Source of the DNA: Thermoplasmatota archaeon
GTDB lineage: Archaea > Thermoplasmatota > E2 > UBA202 > JdFR-43
Length of the DNA stretch: 43,070 nt
Assembly: GCA_029259055.1 (NCBI GenBank)
Contig: JAPDJP010000024.1
Span: forward strand, 1 to 43,070
Direction of reading: 5' to 3'
In this document: piece after piece, positions 17,340 through 25,043 of the stretch
How the letters are laid out: every line of letters begins with the position of its first letter
Numbering within the stretch: position 1 is the stretch's first letter
Translations under genes and position numbers: made by a program
Notes under the pieces: generated by a model
Told to the model about the DNA's origin: nothing
The model's input: the letters and a program-made list of their open reading frames with translations, nothing else
Databases searched by the model: none

Positions 17340-17363
17340 ATAGGCAAAAAATCACAAAAAATG

Positions 17364-17371
17364 TTATAAAT
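17364..17371 (+). promoter_or_regulatory. TATA box of C25 peptidase gene
   Basis: TTATAAAT lies at -27 to -20 relative to the ATG at 17391, with no Shine-Dalgarno between. It supports 17391, not the TTG at 17385, as the start and suggests transcription separate from speE. Confidence 0.55.
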
Positions 17372-17390
17372 AGGAAAAATAATTTTGGAC

Positions 17391-19745
17391 ATGAAAGCGT
17401 TACCTATTCTTGTTTCAGCCATTTTAATTTTTGGAGTAGTGGGTGCTGTACCAGAAAAAATTTTTGTAAAGAAAATGGAAATAAGGGTAGATAATGAAGA
17501 TATTACATATTATTATTCCCCGGGTAAGCCCATTTTACCAAAAATAGATAAGGTTTTCGAACTGCCTTTTGGAGCTAAAATTAAGAATATAGAAGTTAAA
17601 GTTAAAGATATAGAGGAAAAAGAGGCTGGAAAATTTTCATTATCATGTGGCCCATTGCCATATGGCTATACAATTTCTAAGATTTCTAACAGAGATTTTT
17701 CATACTATACTTATAGAATAGGGTGCGGGATGAATTCAAAAGGGAAAAGAGTAACTTTCGTTTCCATTCATTTATATCCAGTTAAATATGAAGGAAATAA
17801 AATGAAAATAGCCAAAGAATTTGAAATTAAAATTGAATATACATTGCCTAAAAAATTTCTACCAGCACATAGTGCTTATGAACTTGTTATAATTGCCCCT
17901 CCAGAATTTGAAAATGAGGCAAAAAGGCTTGTAGAGCATAAAAATAGAATAGGCATACCAGCAATTTTAAAACTAACAGATGAAATATATGCAAATTATA
18001 ATGGAAGAGATAAACCAGAAAAAATCAAATATTTCATAAAAGATGCTATTGAAAAGTGGGGAATAAAATATGTTTTGCTTTTCGGGGGCTTAAAATCCCA
18101 AATTTGGGCAAAGCCAAGAGATAACTGCAATGCTGGAGAAGAAGATTGGTATGTTCCAGTGAGATATACTAATTTATTTGATAATCCAAAATATCCTCTG
18201 GGAAGTATATATGACCCTGGGGTTTTAAGCGATTTATATTATGCTGATGTATATAAGGAAGGGGGAGAATTTGAAGATTGGGATTCAAACAATGATGGAA
18301 TTTTTGCTGCATGGAATAGACCAGGAGTAGAAAATGATACATTACCAGATTTGTATCCTGATGTTGCTGTTGGGAGATTAGCCTGTAGAAGTGTTGAAGA
18401 AGCAAAAACGGTTGTTGATAAGATTGTAAATTACGAGAGTGGTTGCGATGAATCATGGTTTAGAAAAATTGTGGTTGTTTCTGGAGATGGTTTCTTAGAC
18501 CAGCAGGATTTGAATATAAAATGGGATACAAATGGATTACCTAACGGAAAATATACAATATATGCACAAAGCATAAATGATGAAGGCGAAGCGGGCCCCA
18601 TCGACGAAATTCATATTACGATTGATAGAAGTAAGGAAACGAAACTCACTTTCAATCATGATGACCATCTTAATCCCGCTCTAAAGAATGGATATCCAGC
18701 TCCCCCTATTGCGGAAATTGTTTCTGTATCTGATGGAGATGTATTGGGCTATACAGATTATCACTATAATCCTTCTGAAACTGAGGCCTATCTTAATGAA
18801 TTTTTCCATTGGGCAAATATTAGTTACGAAAACGGTGTTTTAACAATAAGAGGAAAATCATATGACCCAAAACCATATGGAAATGTAACAAGCATTCATG
18901 TATGGGTTGAGGATGAAAATGGTAATGTTGTTTTTGAGGCATGGCGAAATAATACAGAAATGTATTATGAGGGGGAATGGACTACTGGAGAGAAAAAGCT
19001 GTATGGAAGAGGAGGAGCATTATATTATATGAAAAATTTTGAAAAGGAAATTTTATGGGCATCAAATGGAAAATTAACCGGCATGAATGATGTAATAAAT
19101 GCAATTAATGAAGGTTGTGGATTTTTGTTCATGTCAGGACATGGTAGCCCAAATGTATGGGCGGATCATTATCCAGGAATACCTGGAAATAGACAACACA
19201 GTAGTATAGTGGGATTGCAAGTTACAACCTTAAAGCCATGGTTCCCGTATATTGGTTTTCCTCTATTTCCAATTGATAAATTGTCAAACGGTGAAAAATT
19301 GCCCATTGCTGTAATTGGCGGTTGTCATAATGCTCAATTTAATGTATCTGTAATTCCAGCCATTCTTAATGCTTTGCATTTGCTATTTCCATTTTTCCCG
19401 AATAATTTCATGTGGACATATGGACAACCTGTTCCAGAATGCTTGTGTTGGCGCCTCGTAAGAAATCCAAACGGAGGAGCGATAGCAGCTATTGGAAATA
19501 CAGGTCTTGGATATGGAATGCCTGGAAAAGCCTGCACAAGCGGGGGAGGCGACGCATGGATTACTATAGAATTTTTTAGGCAATATGGTATAAAAAACCA
19601 AACAATTTTAGGAATGGCTCATTCACAAGCAATTGTCTCATACATTAATAGCTTTGATATGGAAGATATGGAAGCAGGGCATGCAAAAACAGTTGAGCAA
19701 TGGGTTTTATTAGGAGATCCAAGCTTAGTAATTGGGGGAGGCTAG
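17391..19745 (+). CDS. Secreted C25-family (gingipain-like) cysteine peptidase
   Basis: A signal peptide (MKALPILVSAILIFGVVGAV) is followed by a beta-rich pro-domain of about 160 residues (GKPILPKIDKVFELPFGA) and a caspase-fold catalytic domain. The latter starts near ELVIIAPPEFENEAKRLVEH, with VLLFGG, DLYYADV and DLYPDVAVGRLACRS. The catalytic dyad is His584 (FMSGHGSP) and Cys645 (VIGGCHNAQF). Between the RKIVVVSGDGFLD strand (about 360) and His584 lies an insertion of over 150 residues with Ig-like segments (GKYTIYAQSINDEGEAGP, LTIRGKSYDPKPYGN). The sequence ends WVLLGDPSLVIGGG, the usual end of the peptidase domain, with no anchor. The start is supported by the TATA box at -27. A role in extracellular protein degradation is inferred from the family. 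Confidence 0.9.
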   Translation: MKALPILVSAILIFGVVGAVPEKIFVKKMEIRVDNEDITYYYSPGKPILPKIDKVFELPFGAKIKNIEVKVKDIEEKEAGKFSLSCGPLPYGYTISKISNRDFSYYTYRIGCGMNSKGKRVTFVSIHLYPVKYEGNKMKIAKEFEIKIEYTLPKKFLPAHSAYELVIIAPPEFENEAKRLVEHKNRIGIPAILKLTDEIYANYNGRDKPEKIKYFIKDAIEKWGIKYVLLFGGLKSQIWAKPRDNCNAGEEDWYVPVRYTNLFDNPKYPLGSIYDPGVLSDLYYADVYKEGGEFEDWDSNNDGIFAAWNRPGVENDTLPDLYPDVAVGRLACRSVEEAKTVVDKIVNYESGCDESWFRKIVVVSGDGFLDQQDLNIKWDTNGLPNGKYTIYAQSINDEGEAGPIDEIHITIDRSKETKLTFNHDDHLNPALKNGYPAPPIAEIVSVSDGDVLGYTDYHYNPSETEAYLNEFFHWANISYENGVLTIRGKSYDPKPYGNVTSIHVWVEDENGNVVFEAWRNNTEMYYEGEWTTGEKKLYGRGGALYYMKNFEKEILWASNGKLTGMNDVINAINEGCGFLFMSGHGSPNVWADHYPGIPGNRQHSSIVGLQVTTLKPWFPYIGFPLFPIDKLSNGEKLPIAVIGGCHNAQFNVSVIPAILNALHLLFPFFPNNFMWTYGQPVPECLCWRLVRNPNGGAIAAIGNTGLGYGMPGKACTSGGGDAWITIEFFRQYGIKNQTILGMAHSQAIVSYINSFDMEDMEAGHAKTVEQWVLLGDPSLVIGGG

Positions 19746-19845
19746 CCATATTGCATTCAACTAGTTTCCATTCCATAGGTAACAAGATTATACGAGGAAA
19801 AATACCAAAAATTTAATATATAATGAAGCAATAAAAATTTAGTTC

Positions 19846-20046
19846 ATGAAGCGGCATATAGCCCTGGCCTCTTCCATTACAGCTTTAATAATTGTACTTT
19901 ATTTATTGAATAAAATAGGGTTTATGCTCACCACGGCTCTTTTAATATTTTTATTCCCATATATTTCATTTTCCATATTTTTTTATGTAATAACACCTTC
20001 GAAGAAGAAATCAGCTATAGATGTAATAAGGAAAAAAGGTTTTTGA
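19846..20046 (+). CDS. Small two-helix membrane protein, unknown
   Basis: This 66-residue protein has two hydrophobic helices (about 8-25 and 28-50) and a basic cytoplasmic tail (PSKKKSAIDVIRKKGF). I do not recognise a family. A TATA-like element TTTAATATATAA at 19812-19823 lies 23-34 nt before the ATG, the same arrangement as for neighbouring genes, which supports expression. The last 32 nt overlap the convergent small membrane gene. Confidence 0.5.
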   Translation: MKRHIALASSITALIIVLYLLNKIGFMLTTALLIFLFPYISFSIFFYVITPSKKKSAIDVIRKKGF

Positions 20047-20206
20047 TAGTATCAAAAATTTTAACCATTGGGAAAAAACGTAATATGGCAATAATGGCTA
20101 AAATGAGTAAAATGATTACAAGTAATTTTATGGTGAATTTTATAAGCTTCCAACCAAGAAGAACAACAATTGCGATTCCTACAAGAAGCAATAATAGGAT
20201 ATCCAT
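20015..20206 (-). CDS. Small hydrophobic two-helix protein, unknown
   Basis: The 63 residues form two membrane helices (about 2-18 and 25-46) linked by a short basic loop (KLIKFTIK). The size and alternating Leu/Ile pattern faintly recall BofA-type small membrane proteins, but I would not assign that. An AATATATAA box on the reverse strand (20234-20226) lies 20-28 nt before the ATG at 20206, matching the window's usual promoter geometry; this is the main reason to accept the gene. It converges on and overlaps the other small membrane gene by 32 nt. Confidence 0.5.
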   Translation of the reverse strand: MDILLLLLVGIAIVVLLGWKLIKFTIKLLVIILLILAIIAILRFFPMVKIFDTIKNLFSLLHL

Positions 20207-20263
20207 AGAAAATAAACATTTTTTATTATATATTTTTTCTTTTTTATCCTTTTTTGGAAGAAA

Positions 20264-21028
20264 TTATATTCTCAATAAAATCTTCAATTTTTTTGGCAAT
20301 TCCGGTTTTTTCCCTTCTAATAGCATATAAATAGCCTCTAAACACTTCTCAACCAGCTTTTTAAACAACTTTTCTCCATATTCCGCATTACTTTTTGCAG
20401 GACTCCCGATATACGCATCTATTGCTCCCAATTCTTTAAAATTCTTAAGCGCGTCCAACAAACCAACTTTTATAATAAATTCTTTAATCTTATAATTCTT
20501 CACCATTTCTGGAAATAAATAAAGGGCTAATGAAGTTTCTTTAACATCTGCATGTATCTCCCCTTCAAGCTTTTCGAACAGTTCTCCTCTATAATAATAT
20601 ATAGAAAGAGGTTCACAGGCAACAATTCCAAAATTTTCTGCTTTTTTAATCGCCTTATGAATGGCTTTTATATGAAGAGGATCCATATGAAAATTACAAA
20701 TTATGACGTATTTGAAATCATGCTCAGATAATTGCTCCAAAATTTTTAACAAAATTTTATATAAGCTTTTCCATTCTACAGAAAAAGTCCCAGCAAAATT
20801 TTTTAAATATTTACATACGCCTATAGGTAAAGAAGGCAATGCAATACAATTTATTTCCTTATTTTTTAAAATTTCCATAACCCTTTTTTCAACTTCTTTC
20901 GCTATTAGAAAATCTGTTGAAATGGGTAAATGAGGGCCATGTGCTTCCATGGGGCCGATCGTAAGAAAAAAAATTGTATTTTTGGGGAGGCTTTCAACAT
21001 CTTTCCAAGTAAGCTGGCCCATTTCCAT
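20264..21028 (-). CDS. Creatininase-family amidohydrolase (possible ArfB/MftE-type)
   Basis: The 254-residue protein has the metal-binding motifs of the creatininase fold: GPMEAHGPHLPISTD with Glu28, His30 and Asp39, CNFHMDP with His114, and GEIHADVKETS with His159 and Glu164. In archaea this family includes ArfB, the formamide hydrolase of riboflavin and F420 synthesis; other members act in mycofactocin maturation or on creatinine. The NFHMDP segment departs from the common NCHGGN, so the substrate is uncertain. The third residue is also Met (21022) and fits the TATA spacing about as well as the first. The gene is divergent from the HycI-like gene over 44 nt. Confidence 0.8.
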   Translation of the reverse strand: MEMGQLTWKDVESLPKNTIFFLTIGPMEAHGPHLPISTDFLIAKEVEKRVMEILKNKEINCIALPSLPIGVCKYLKNFAGTFSVEWKSLYKILLKILEQLSEHDFKYVIICNFHMDPLHIKAIHKAIKKAENFGIVACEPLSIYYYRGELFEKLEGEIHADVKETSLALYLFPEMVKNYKIKEFIIKVGLLDALKNFKELGAIDAYIGSPAKSNAEYGEKLFKKLVEKCLEAIYMLLEGKKPELPKKLKILLRI

Positions 21029-21043
21029 GATGTTAATATAAAA

Positions 21044-21052
21044 TATATATAA
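21044..21052 (+). promoter_or_regulatory. TATA box of the HycI-like gene within a divergent promoter
   Basis: TATATATAA lies at -29 to -21 from the ATG at 21073. Its reverse complement can also serve the divergent creatininase-family gene, so the 44-nt spacer carries two overlapping leaderless promoters. Confidence 0.45.
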
Positions 21053-21072
21053 GGTGTTTTTCTATTATCATA

Positions 21073-21510
21073 ATGAACTTACTGCTTGGAATTGGGAACG
21101 AATTGAACGGCGATGATGCTATCGGCATATATATAGCCAAAAAATTAAGATGTAAAAATTGGAAAGCTATTGACTGTGCAACTGTACCAGAAAATTTCAT
21201 AGGAGAAATTAGGAAACATAAGCCAAAAAAAATAGTAATTGTTGATGCTGCCGATATGGGATTAAAAGCGGGAGAGATAAGGAGAATAGATAAAAAAAAG
21301 ATTGGTAAGGCTTCTTTTTCAACTCACTCAATTCCTCTCTCCCTATTTATTACTCATTTAGAAAATTATACAAATGCAAAAATTTATTTGATTGGTATAC
21401 AGCCAAAGAGTTTTTATGGAGAAATGAGCGATGAAGTTAAAAGAGCTGGAGAAAAAGTTATGGAGATAATAATGAATGATGAAATTGAAAAAATTGAGGA
21501 GTTGAAGTAA
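21073..21510 (+). CDS. HycI/HyaD-type hydrogenase maturation protease homologue
   Basis: The 145 residues match the [NiFe]-hydrogenase maturation endopeptidases, which trim the C-terminus of the large subunit once nickel is inserted. Visible are GIGNELNGDDAIG (6-18), IVDAADMG with Asp58/Asp61, FSTHSIPLS with His85, and IGIQP. The Asp and His positions correspond to the nickel-sensing residues of HycI. No hydrogenase gene lies in the window, so the target must be elsewhere, or the protein has another role. It has its own leaderless promoter and is followed 31 nt later by purD on the same strand. Confidence 0.85.
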   Translation: MNLLLGIGNELNGDDAIGIYIAKKLRCKNWKAIDCATVPENFIGEIRKHKPKKIVIVDAADMGLKAGEIRRIDKKKIGKASFSTHSIPLSLFITHLENYTNAKIYLIGIQPKSFYGEMSDEVKRAGEKVMEIIMNDEIEKIEELK

Positions 21511-21541
21511 AAGTTTATTATGTAAAAAAATATTCATATTA

Positions 21542-22867
21542 ATGCGTGTTTTGGTTATTGGGGGAGGAGCAAGAGAGCATGCCATTTGTAAGGCTGTACA
21601 TGAGAGTAATGGACAATTATATGCATTTATGAAAAATTTAAATCCTGGTATAAAAAAACTTGCAAAAGATTTTTATATACATAATGAAACAGATGCTCAA
21701 AAAGTTCTAGAATATGCATTGAAAAATAAAATAGAATTGGCAATTATTGGGCCTGAGGCTCCTGAGGAGGCGGGCGTAACAAATGTTTTGGAAGAAAATG
21801 GTATTATGGTAGCATCACCTACTAAGGAAGCTGCGGAAATAGAAACAAGTAAGGAATTTATGAGGAATCTAATGGAGAAATATAGGATAAAGGGGAGTGT
21901 TAAGTGCAAAGCATTTTCTGATGTTGAGATGGCGAGAGAATTTATAGAAATGCTTGATGGAGAAGTTGCTATTAAACCAATAGGATTAACTGGAGGAAAG
22001 GGAGTGAAAGTAGCTGGTGACCACTTTAAAAGTATAGAAGAAGCTGTTAAATATGCAAAGGAAGTTATAGAGAAAGGAATAGGAGGATATAATAGAGTGT
22101 TAATAGAGGAAAAAGTGGTCGGGGAAGAATTTACTATACAAGCTTTTTGTGACGGAGAAACGATATTTCCTATGCCAGCTGTTCAGGACCATAAACGCTT
22201 ACTACCAGACGATAAAGGCCCGAATACAGGAGGAATGGGCTCGTACAGTCACAAAAGTGGAATATTACCTTTTATGACTTTTGACGATTATGAAGAAGCA
22301 GCAACCATATTACAAAAAATAATTGAGGCATTAAAAAAGGAAAAAAGAATGTATAAGGGAGTAATTTATGGACAATTCATGCTAACAGCAGATGGAGTAA
22401 AAGTTATTGAAATAAATGCAAGATTTGGAGACCCTGAAGCAATGAATGTATTGCCATTATTAAAAACAAATTTCATTGATATATGCGTGGCAATGGTTGA
22501 AGGTAAATTAAACAACATGAAAATAAGCTTTGACAATAAAAGCACCGTATGTAAATATGTTGTTCCAGAGGGTTATGGAATAAATCCAATAGCTGGTAAA
22601 GAAATAAAGGTTAATGAAGAAGCAATAAAGAGGGAAGGAGGACTATTATTTTATGCATCTGTGAATGAAAAAAATGGAAATATATATACAACTACCTCAA
22701 GAAGCCTTGCAATTGTTGGAATAGCAGATGAAATAGATGAAGCTGAAAAAATATGCGAAAAATGTTTAAAATATGTGGAAGGAAAACATATTTTTATTAG
22801 ACATGATATTGGTAAAAGAGAATTAATAGAAAAAAGAATAAGGCATATGGAAAAATTGAGAGGATGA
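21542..22867 (+). CDS. purD: Phosphoribosylamine-glycine ligase
   Basis: PurD is the ATP-grasp enzyme that joins glycine to phosphoribosylamine in purine synthesis. The sequence of 441 residues begins MRVLVIGGGAREHAI, then LAIIGPEAPEEAG, the ATP-binding loop IGLTGGKGVKVAGDH (about 142-156), the substrate region GPNTGGMGSY and the metal-site INARFGDPEAMNVLPLL. Length and order are those of the family. Its 3' end overlaps the GPN GTPase gene by 4 nt (ATGA), so the two are translationally coupled. Another purine gene, purP, is at 39.4 kb. Confidence 0.97.
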   Translation: MRVLVIGGGAREHAICKAVHESNGQLYAFMKNLNPGIKKLAKDFYIHNETDAQKVLEYALKNKIELAIIGPEAPEEAGVTNVLEENGIMVASPTKEAAEIETSKEFMRNLMEKYRIKGSVKCKAFSDVEMAREFIEMLDGEVAIKPIGLTGGKGVKVAGDHFKSIEEAVKYAKEVIEKGIGGYNRVLIEEKVVGEEFTIQAFCDGETIFPMPAVQDHKRLLPDDKGPNTGGMGSYSHKSGILPFMTFDDYEEAATILQKIIEALKKEKRMYKGVIYGQFMLTADGVKVIEINARFGDPEAMNVLPLLKTNFIDICVAMVEGKLNNMKISFDNKSTVCKYVVPEGYGINPIAGKEIKVNEEAIKREGGLLFYASVNEKNGNIYTTTSRSLAIVGIADEIDEAEKICEKCLKYVEGKHIFIRHDIGKRELIEKRIRHMEKLRG

Positions 22868-23625
22868 TCTTTGTATATTTTGTTGGAACCGCAGGTTCTG
22901 GCAAAAGCACGCTAACACATGCATTTAATGAATGGTGTCATAAGAATGGTTATGATACAATAGCTGTAAATTTGGACCCTGGAGTAAAAAGGATTCCTTA
23001 TTCACCAGAAATCGATATTAGAGAATGGATTTCTTTGGAAGAAGTAATGAAGGAATATAATTTGGGCCCAAATGGCGCCCAAATTGTTTGCGCGGATATG
23101 CTGGCATTGAATGTTAAAGAAATTGAAGAAAGAATAAATGAATATAAGGCAGATTACATATTGCTCGATACCCCTGGCCAGCTGGAATTATTCGTTTTTA
23201 GAAGTGCTGGTAAAATTATAATTGATTCCTTGGGAAAAGAAAAATCTTTATTAGCTTTTTTAATTGACCCTTCTTTAGCAACGACTCCAACAAATTTTGC
23301 TTCTCAACTCATGCTATCCGCAACAACCCAATTTAGACTTGGAATACCCTTAGTAAATATTCTTACAAAAGTAGATATGGTTGATGAAAATATGCTAAAT
23401 CTAATCTTGGAATGGGGAAAAAATCCAGATAGGCTTTTGGACGATTTAATGAAAAGCTCAACTCTCTATTCCCAGATGAGCGAGGGAATAATGCAAATTA
23501 TAAAAGAAATGGAAGCTCATACCTCTCTCATTCCAATTTCCTCGCAAACATGGGAAGGAATGGAAGATTTGTATGCATCTGTTCAAAATATTTTTTATGG
23601 AGGAGAGGATTTAGAAAGAAAATAA
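22864..23625 (+). CDS. GPN-loop GTPase
   Basis: The 253-residue protein is the archaeal member of the GPN family, dimeric GTPases related to eukaryotic GPN1-3, which help assemble RNA polymerase II. Motifs are the P-loop GTAGSGKST (8-16), NLDPG (36-40), the eponymous Gly68-Pro69-Asn70 in LGPNGAQIV, DTPGQLELF and NILTKVDMVD. Archaeal cells usually have a single copy, and its exact role is not settled. It overlaps purD by 4 nt and converges with the coiled-coil gene after a 2-nt gap. Confidence 0.95.
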   Translation: MIFVYFVGTAGSGKSTLTHAFNEWCHKNGYDTIAVNLDPGVKRIPYSPEIDIREWISLEEVMKEYNLGPNGAQIVCADMLALNVKEIEERINEYKADYILLDTPGQLELFVFRSAGKIIIDSLGKEKSLLAFLIDPSLATTPTNFASQLMLSATTQFRLGIPLVNILTKVDMVDENMLNLILEWGKNPDRLLDDLMKSSTLYSQMSEGIMQIIKEMEAHTSLIPISSQTWEGMEDLYASVQNIFYGGEDLERK

Positions 23626-23627
23626 TT

Positions 23628-24467
23628 CTATTCAGGTAATTTGAATTTGCTAAAGGCATTTGCAGCCATCTCTATATAATTTTTATTTTCCTCATACCAT
23701 TTTTCCCATTTTTCTAACTTACTTTTTGCTTCTTCATATTCTTTGCTCAATTCTTCAAATTTTTTAAATAATTTTGCTAGCCTTTCTTGCTCTTTATGAT
23801 ACAGCGCTTCAATCTCCTCATATTTCTCTTTATATTTTATAAGTTCTTTTAATGGTTCAAGCTCCTTCACTTTTTCCATAAGTTCTTCGGCTTGTTTTTT
23901 ATAAGGAATGTATGTTTTCAATTCTTCTACTTCTTTTTCCAAACTGCTTCTTCTTTCTTTTTCCTTTACAAGCTCGAGTTTTGTTTCTTCAAGTTCCTTA
24001 CTTTTTTCCTCTAACTCTTTTTTAATTAATTCTAAAGTTGCGTGTTTCTCTTTTAACTCTTCCATCTCTTCAATCTGTTTATTTAACTTATCTATTTCTT
24101 CTTCTTTTTCTTTTATTTTTCTTTCAAGTTCCTTTATTTCTTCCTCCTTCTGTATATACTCATCTTCCTGTTTTTTGTATGCATCCCATAATTTTTCCAA
24201 TCTTTCTTTCTCTTTTTCAAGTTCATTTTTATATCTTTCCGCTTCCTGCAAAGCGGTGAATGCTCTCTCCTCGCTCTCCTTAACTTTTTTTCTTAATAAA
24301 TCAATAAATTCCTCAATCTTTGTTATTTGCTCCTCAGATAAAACTTTTTCAAGTTTTTCAACTGCTTCTTTTTCTTTATATGCTCCTCTCACAATTTCCT
24401 CAATTTCTTTAAGTAATCTTCTAAAATTTGCTTTGAAATCCTCGATAACATATAATTCTTCCATCAT
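23628..24467 (-). CDS. Long coiled-coil protein, unknown
   Basis: Nearly all of the 279 residues are predicted coiled coil, with Lys/Glu repeats and regular hydrophobic heptad positions, roughly 50-180 and 185-255. A short non-coil N-terminus (MMEELYVIEDFKANFRRLL) and C-terminus (IEMAANAFSKFKLPE) flank it. There is no signal peptide or membrane segment, so it is probably cytoplasmic. The long open frames on the other strand are shadows of the biased codon content. I cannot assign a function; SMC-like, structural or scaffold roles are all possible, but no ATPase head is present. Confidence 0.75.
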   Translation of the reverse strand: MMEELYVIEDFKANFRRLLKEIEEIVRGAYKEKEAVEKLEKVLSEEQITKIEEFIDLLRKKVKESEERAFTALQEAERYKNELEKEKERLEKLWDAYKKQEDEYIQKEEEIKELERKIKEKEEEIDKLNKQIEEMEELKEKHATLELIKKELEEKSKELEETKLELVKEKERRSSLEKEVEELKTYIPYKKQAEELMEKVKELEPLKELIKYKEKYEEIEALYHKEQERLAKLFKKFEELSKEYEEAKSKLEKWEKWYEENKNYIEMAANAFSKFKLPE

Positions 24468-24520
24468 AAAGAAAATTTTATCGCTATTTAAAGGTTATTG
24501 ATTCTCTGAATGAATAATAT

Positions 24521-24528
24521 TTTATATT
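24521..24528 (+). promoter_or_regulatory. TATA box of the leuD-like gene
   Basis: TTTATATT lies at -28 to -21 relative to ATG 24549. This selects the internal Met as the start over the upstream ATG at 24510, which would lie before the promoter's expected transcription start. Confidence 0.55.
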
Positions 24529-24548
24529 GCTTTAATATTCCTACTCAA

Positions 24549-25043
24549 ATGTTGATAAAAAGCAAGGTTATAAAATACGGAGATAACATAAATACAGATG
24601 TTATTTACCCAGGAAGATATTTAGAAATCATTGATGCAAATGAAATGGCGAAGCATGCAATGGAAGATTTGGATGAAAAATTTCATGAAAAAGTAAAAGA
24701 AGCAAAAATAATAGTTGCTGGAAAAAATTTTGGATGTGGCTCATCAAGGGAGCAAGCTGCCACATGCCTAAAATATGCTGGAATCGAAGCAATAATAGCA
24801 AAATCTTTTGCTAGAATTTTTTTCAGAAATGCAATAAATAAAGGATTGGTAGCAATAGAATGCAAAGATGTTGATAAAATAAACGAGGGTGATGAATTGG
24901 AAATAGATGTTGAAAAGGGAGAAATAAAAAATTTAACCAAAAATGAAATATATGGGGTTAAACCATTACCTCCATTTTTGCTAAAAATTATAAAAGCTGG
25001 TGGTTTAATTGAATATTTAAAGGAGGGGAAAAATGAAGTATAA
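24549..25043 (+). CDS. Aconitase-family small (swivel) subunit, LeuD/homoaconitase type
   Basis: This 164-residue protein is the swivel-domain subunit of a two-subunit hydro-lyase such as isopropylmalate isomerase, homoaconitase or methylmalate dehydratase. It has YGDNINTDVIYPGRYL (10-24), the substrate phosphate/carboxyl loop FGCGSSRE (61-68) and the C-terminal PLPPFLLKIIKAGGL. The specificity loop after PGR reads YLEI, which is not one of the loops I know to be diagnostic, so the substrate is left open. The large subunit is not in the window. The gene overlaps the following dehydrogenase by 11 nt; the pair would catalyse consecutive isomerase and dehydrogenase steps. Confidence 0.88.
   Translation: MLIKSKVIKYGDNINTDVIYPGRYLEIIDANEMAKHAMEDLDEKFHEKVKEAKIIVAGKNFGCGSSREQAATCLKYAGIEAIIAKSFARIFFRNAINKGLVAIECKDVDKINEGDELEIDVEKGEIKNLTKNEIYGVKPLPPFLLKIIKAGGLIEYLKEGKNEV

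Noticed and set aside
23908-24501. 197-codon Ser/Phe-rich open frame on the plus strand
   Set aside because: It is the complement of the Lys/Glu-rich coiled-coil gene; the composition is an artefact of that gene's codon bias.
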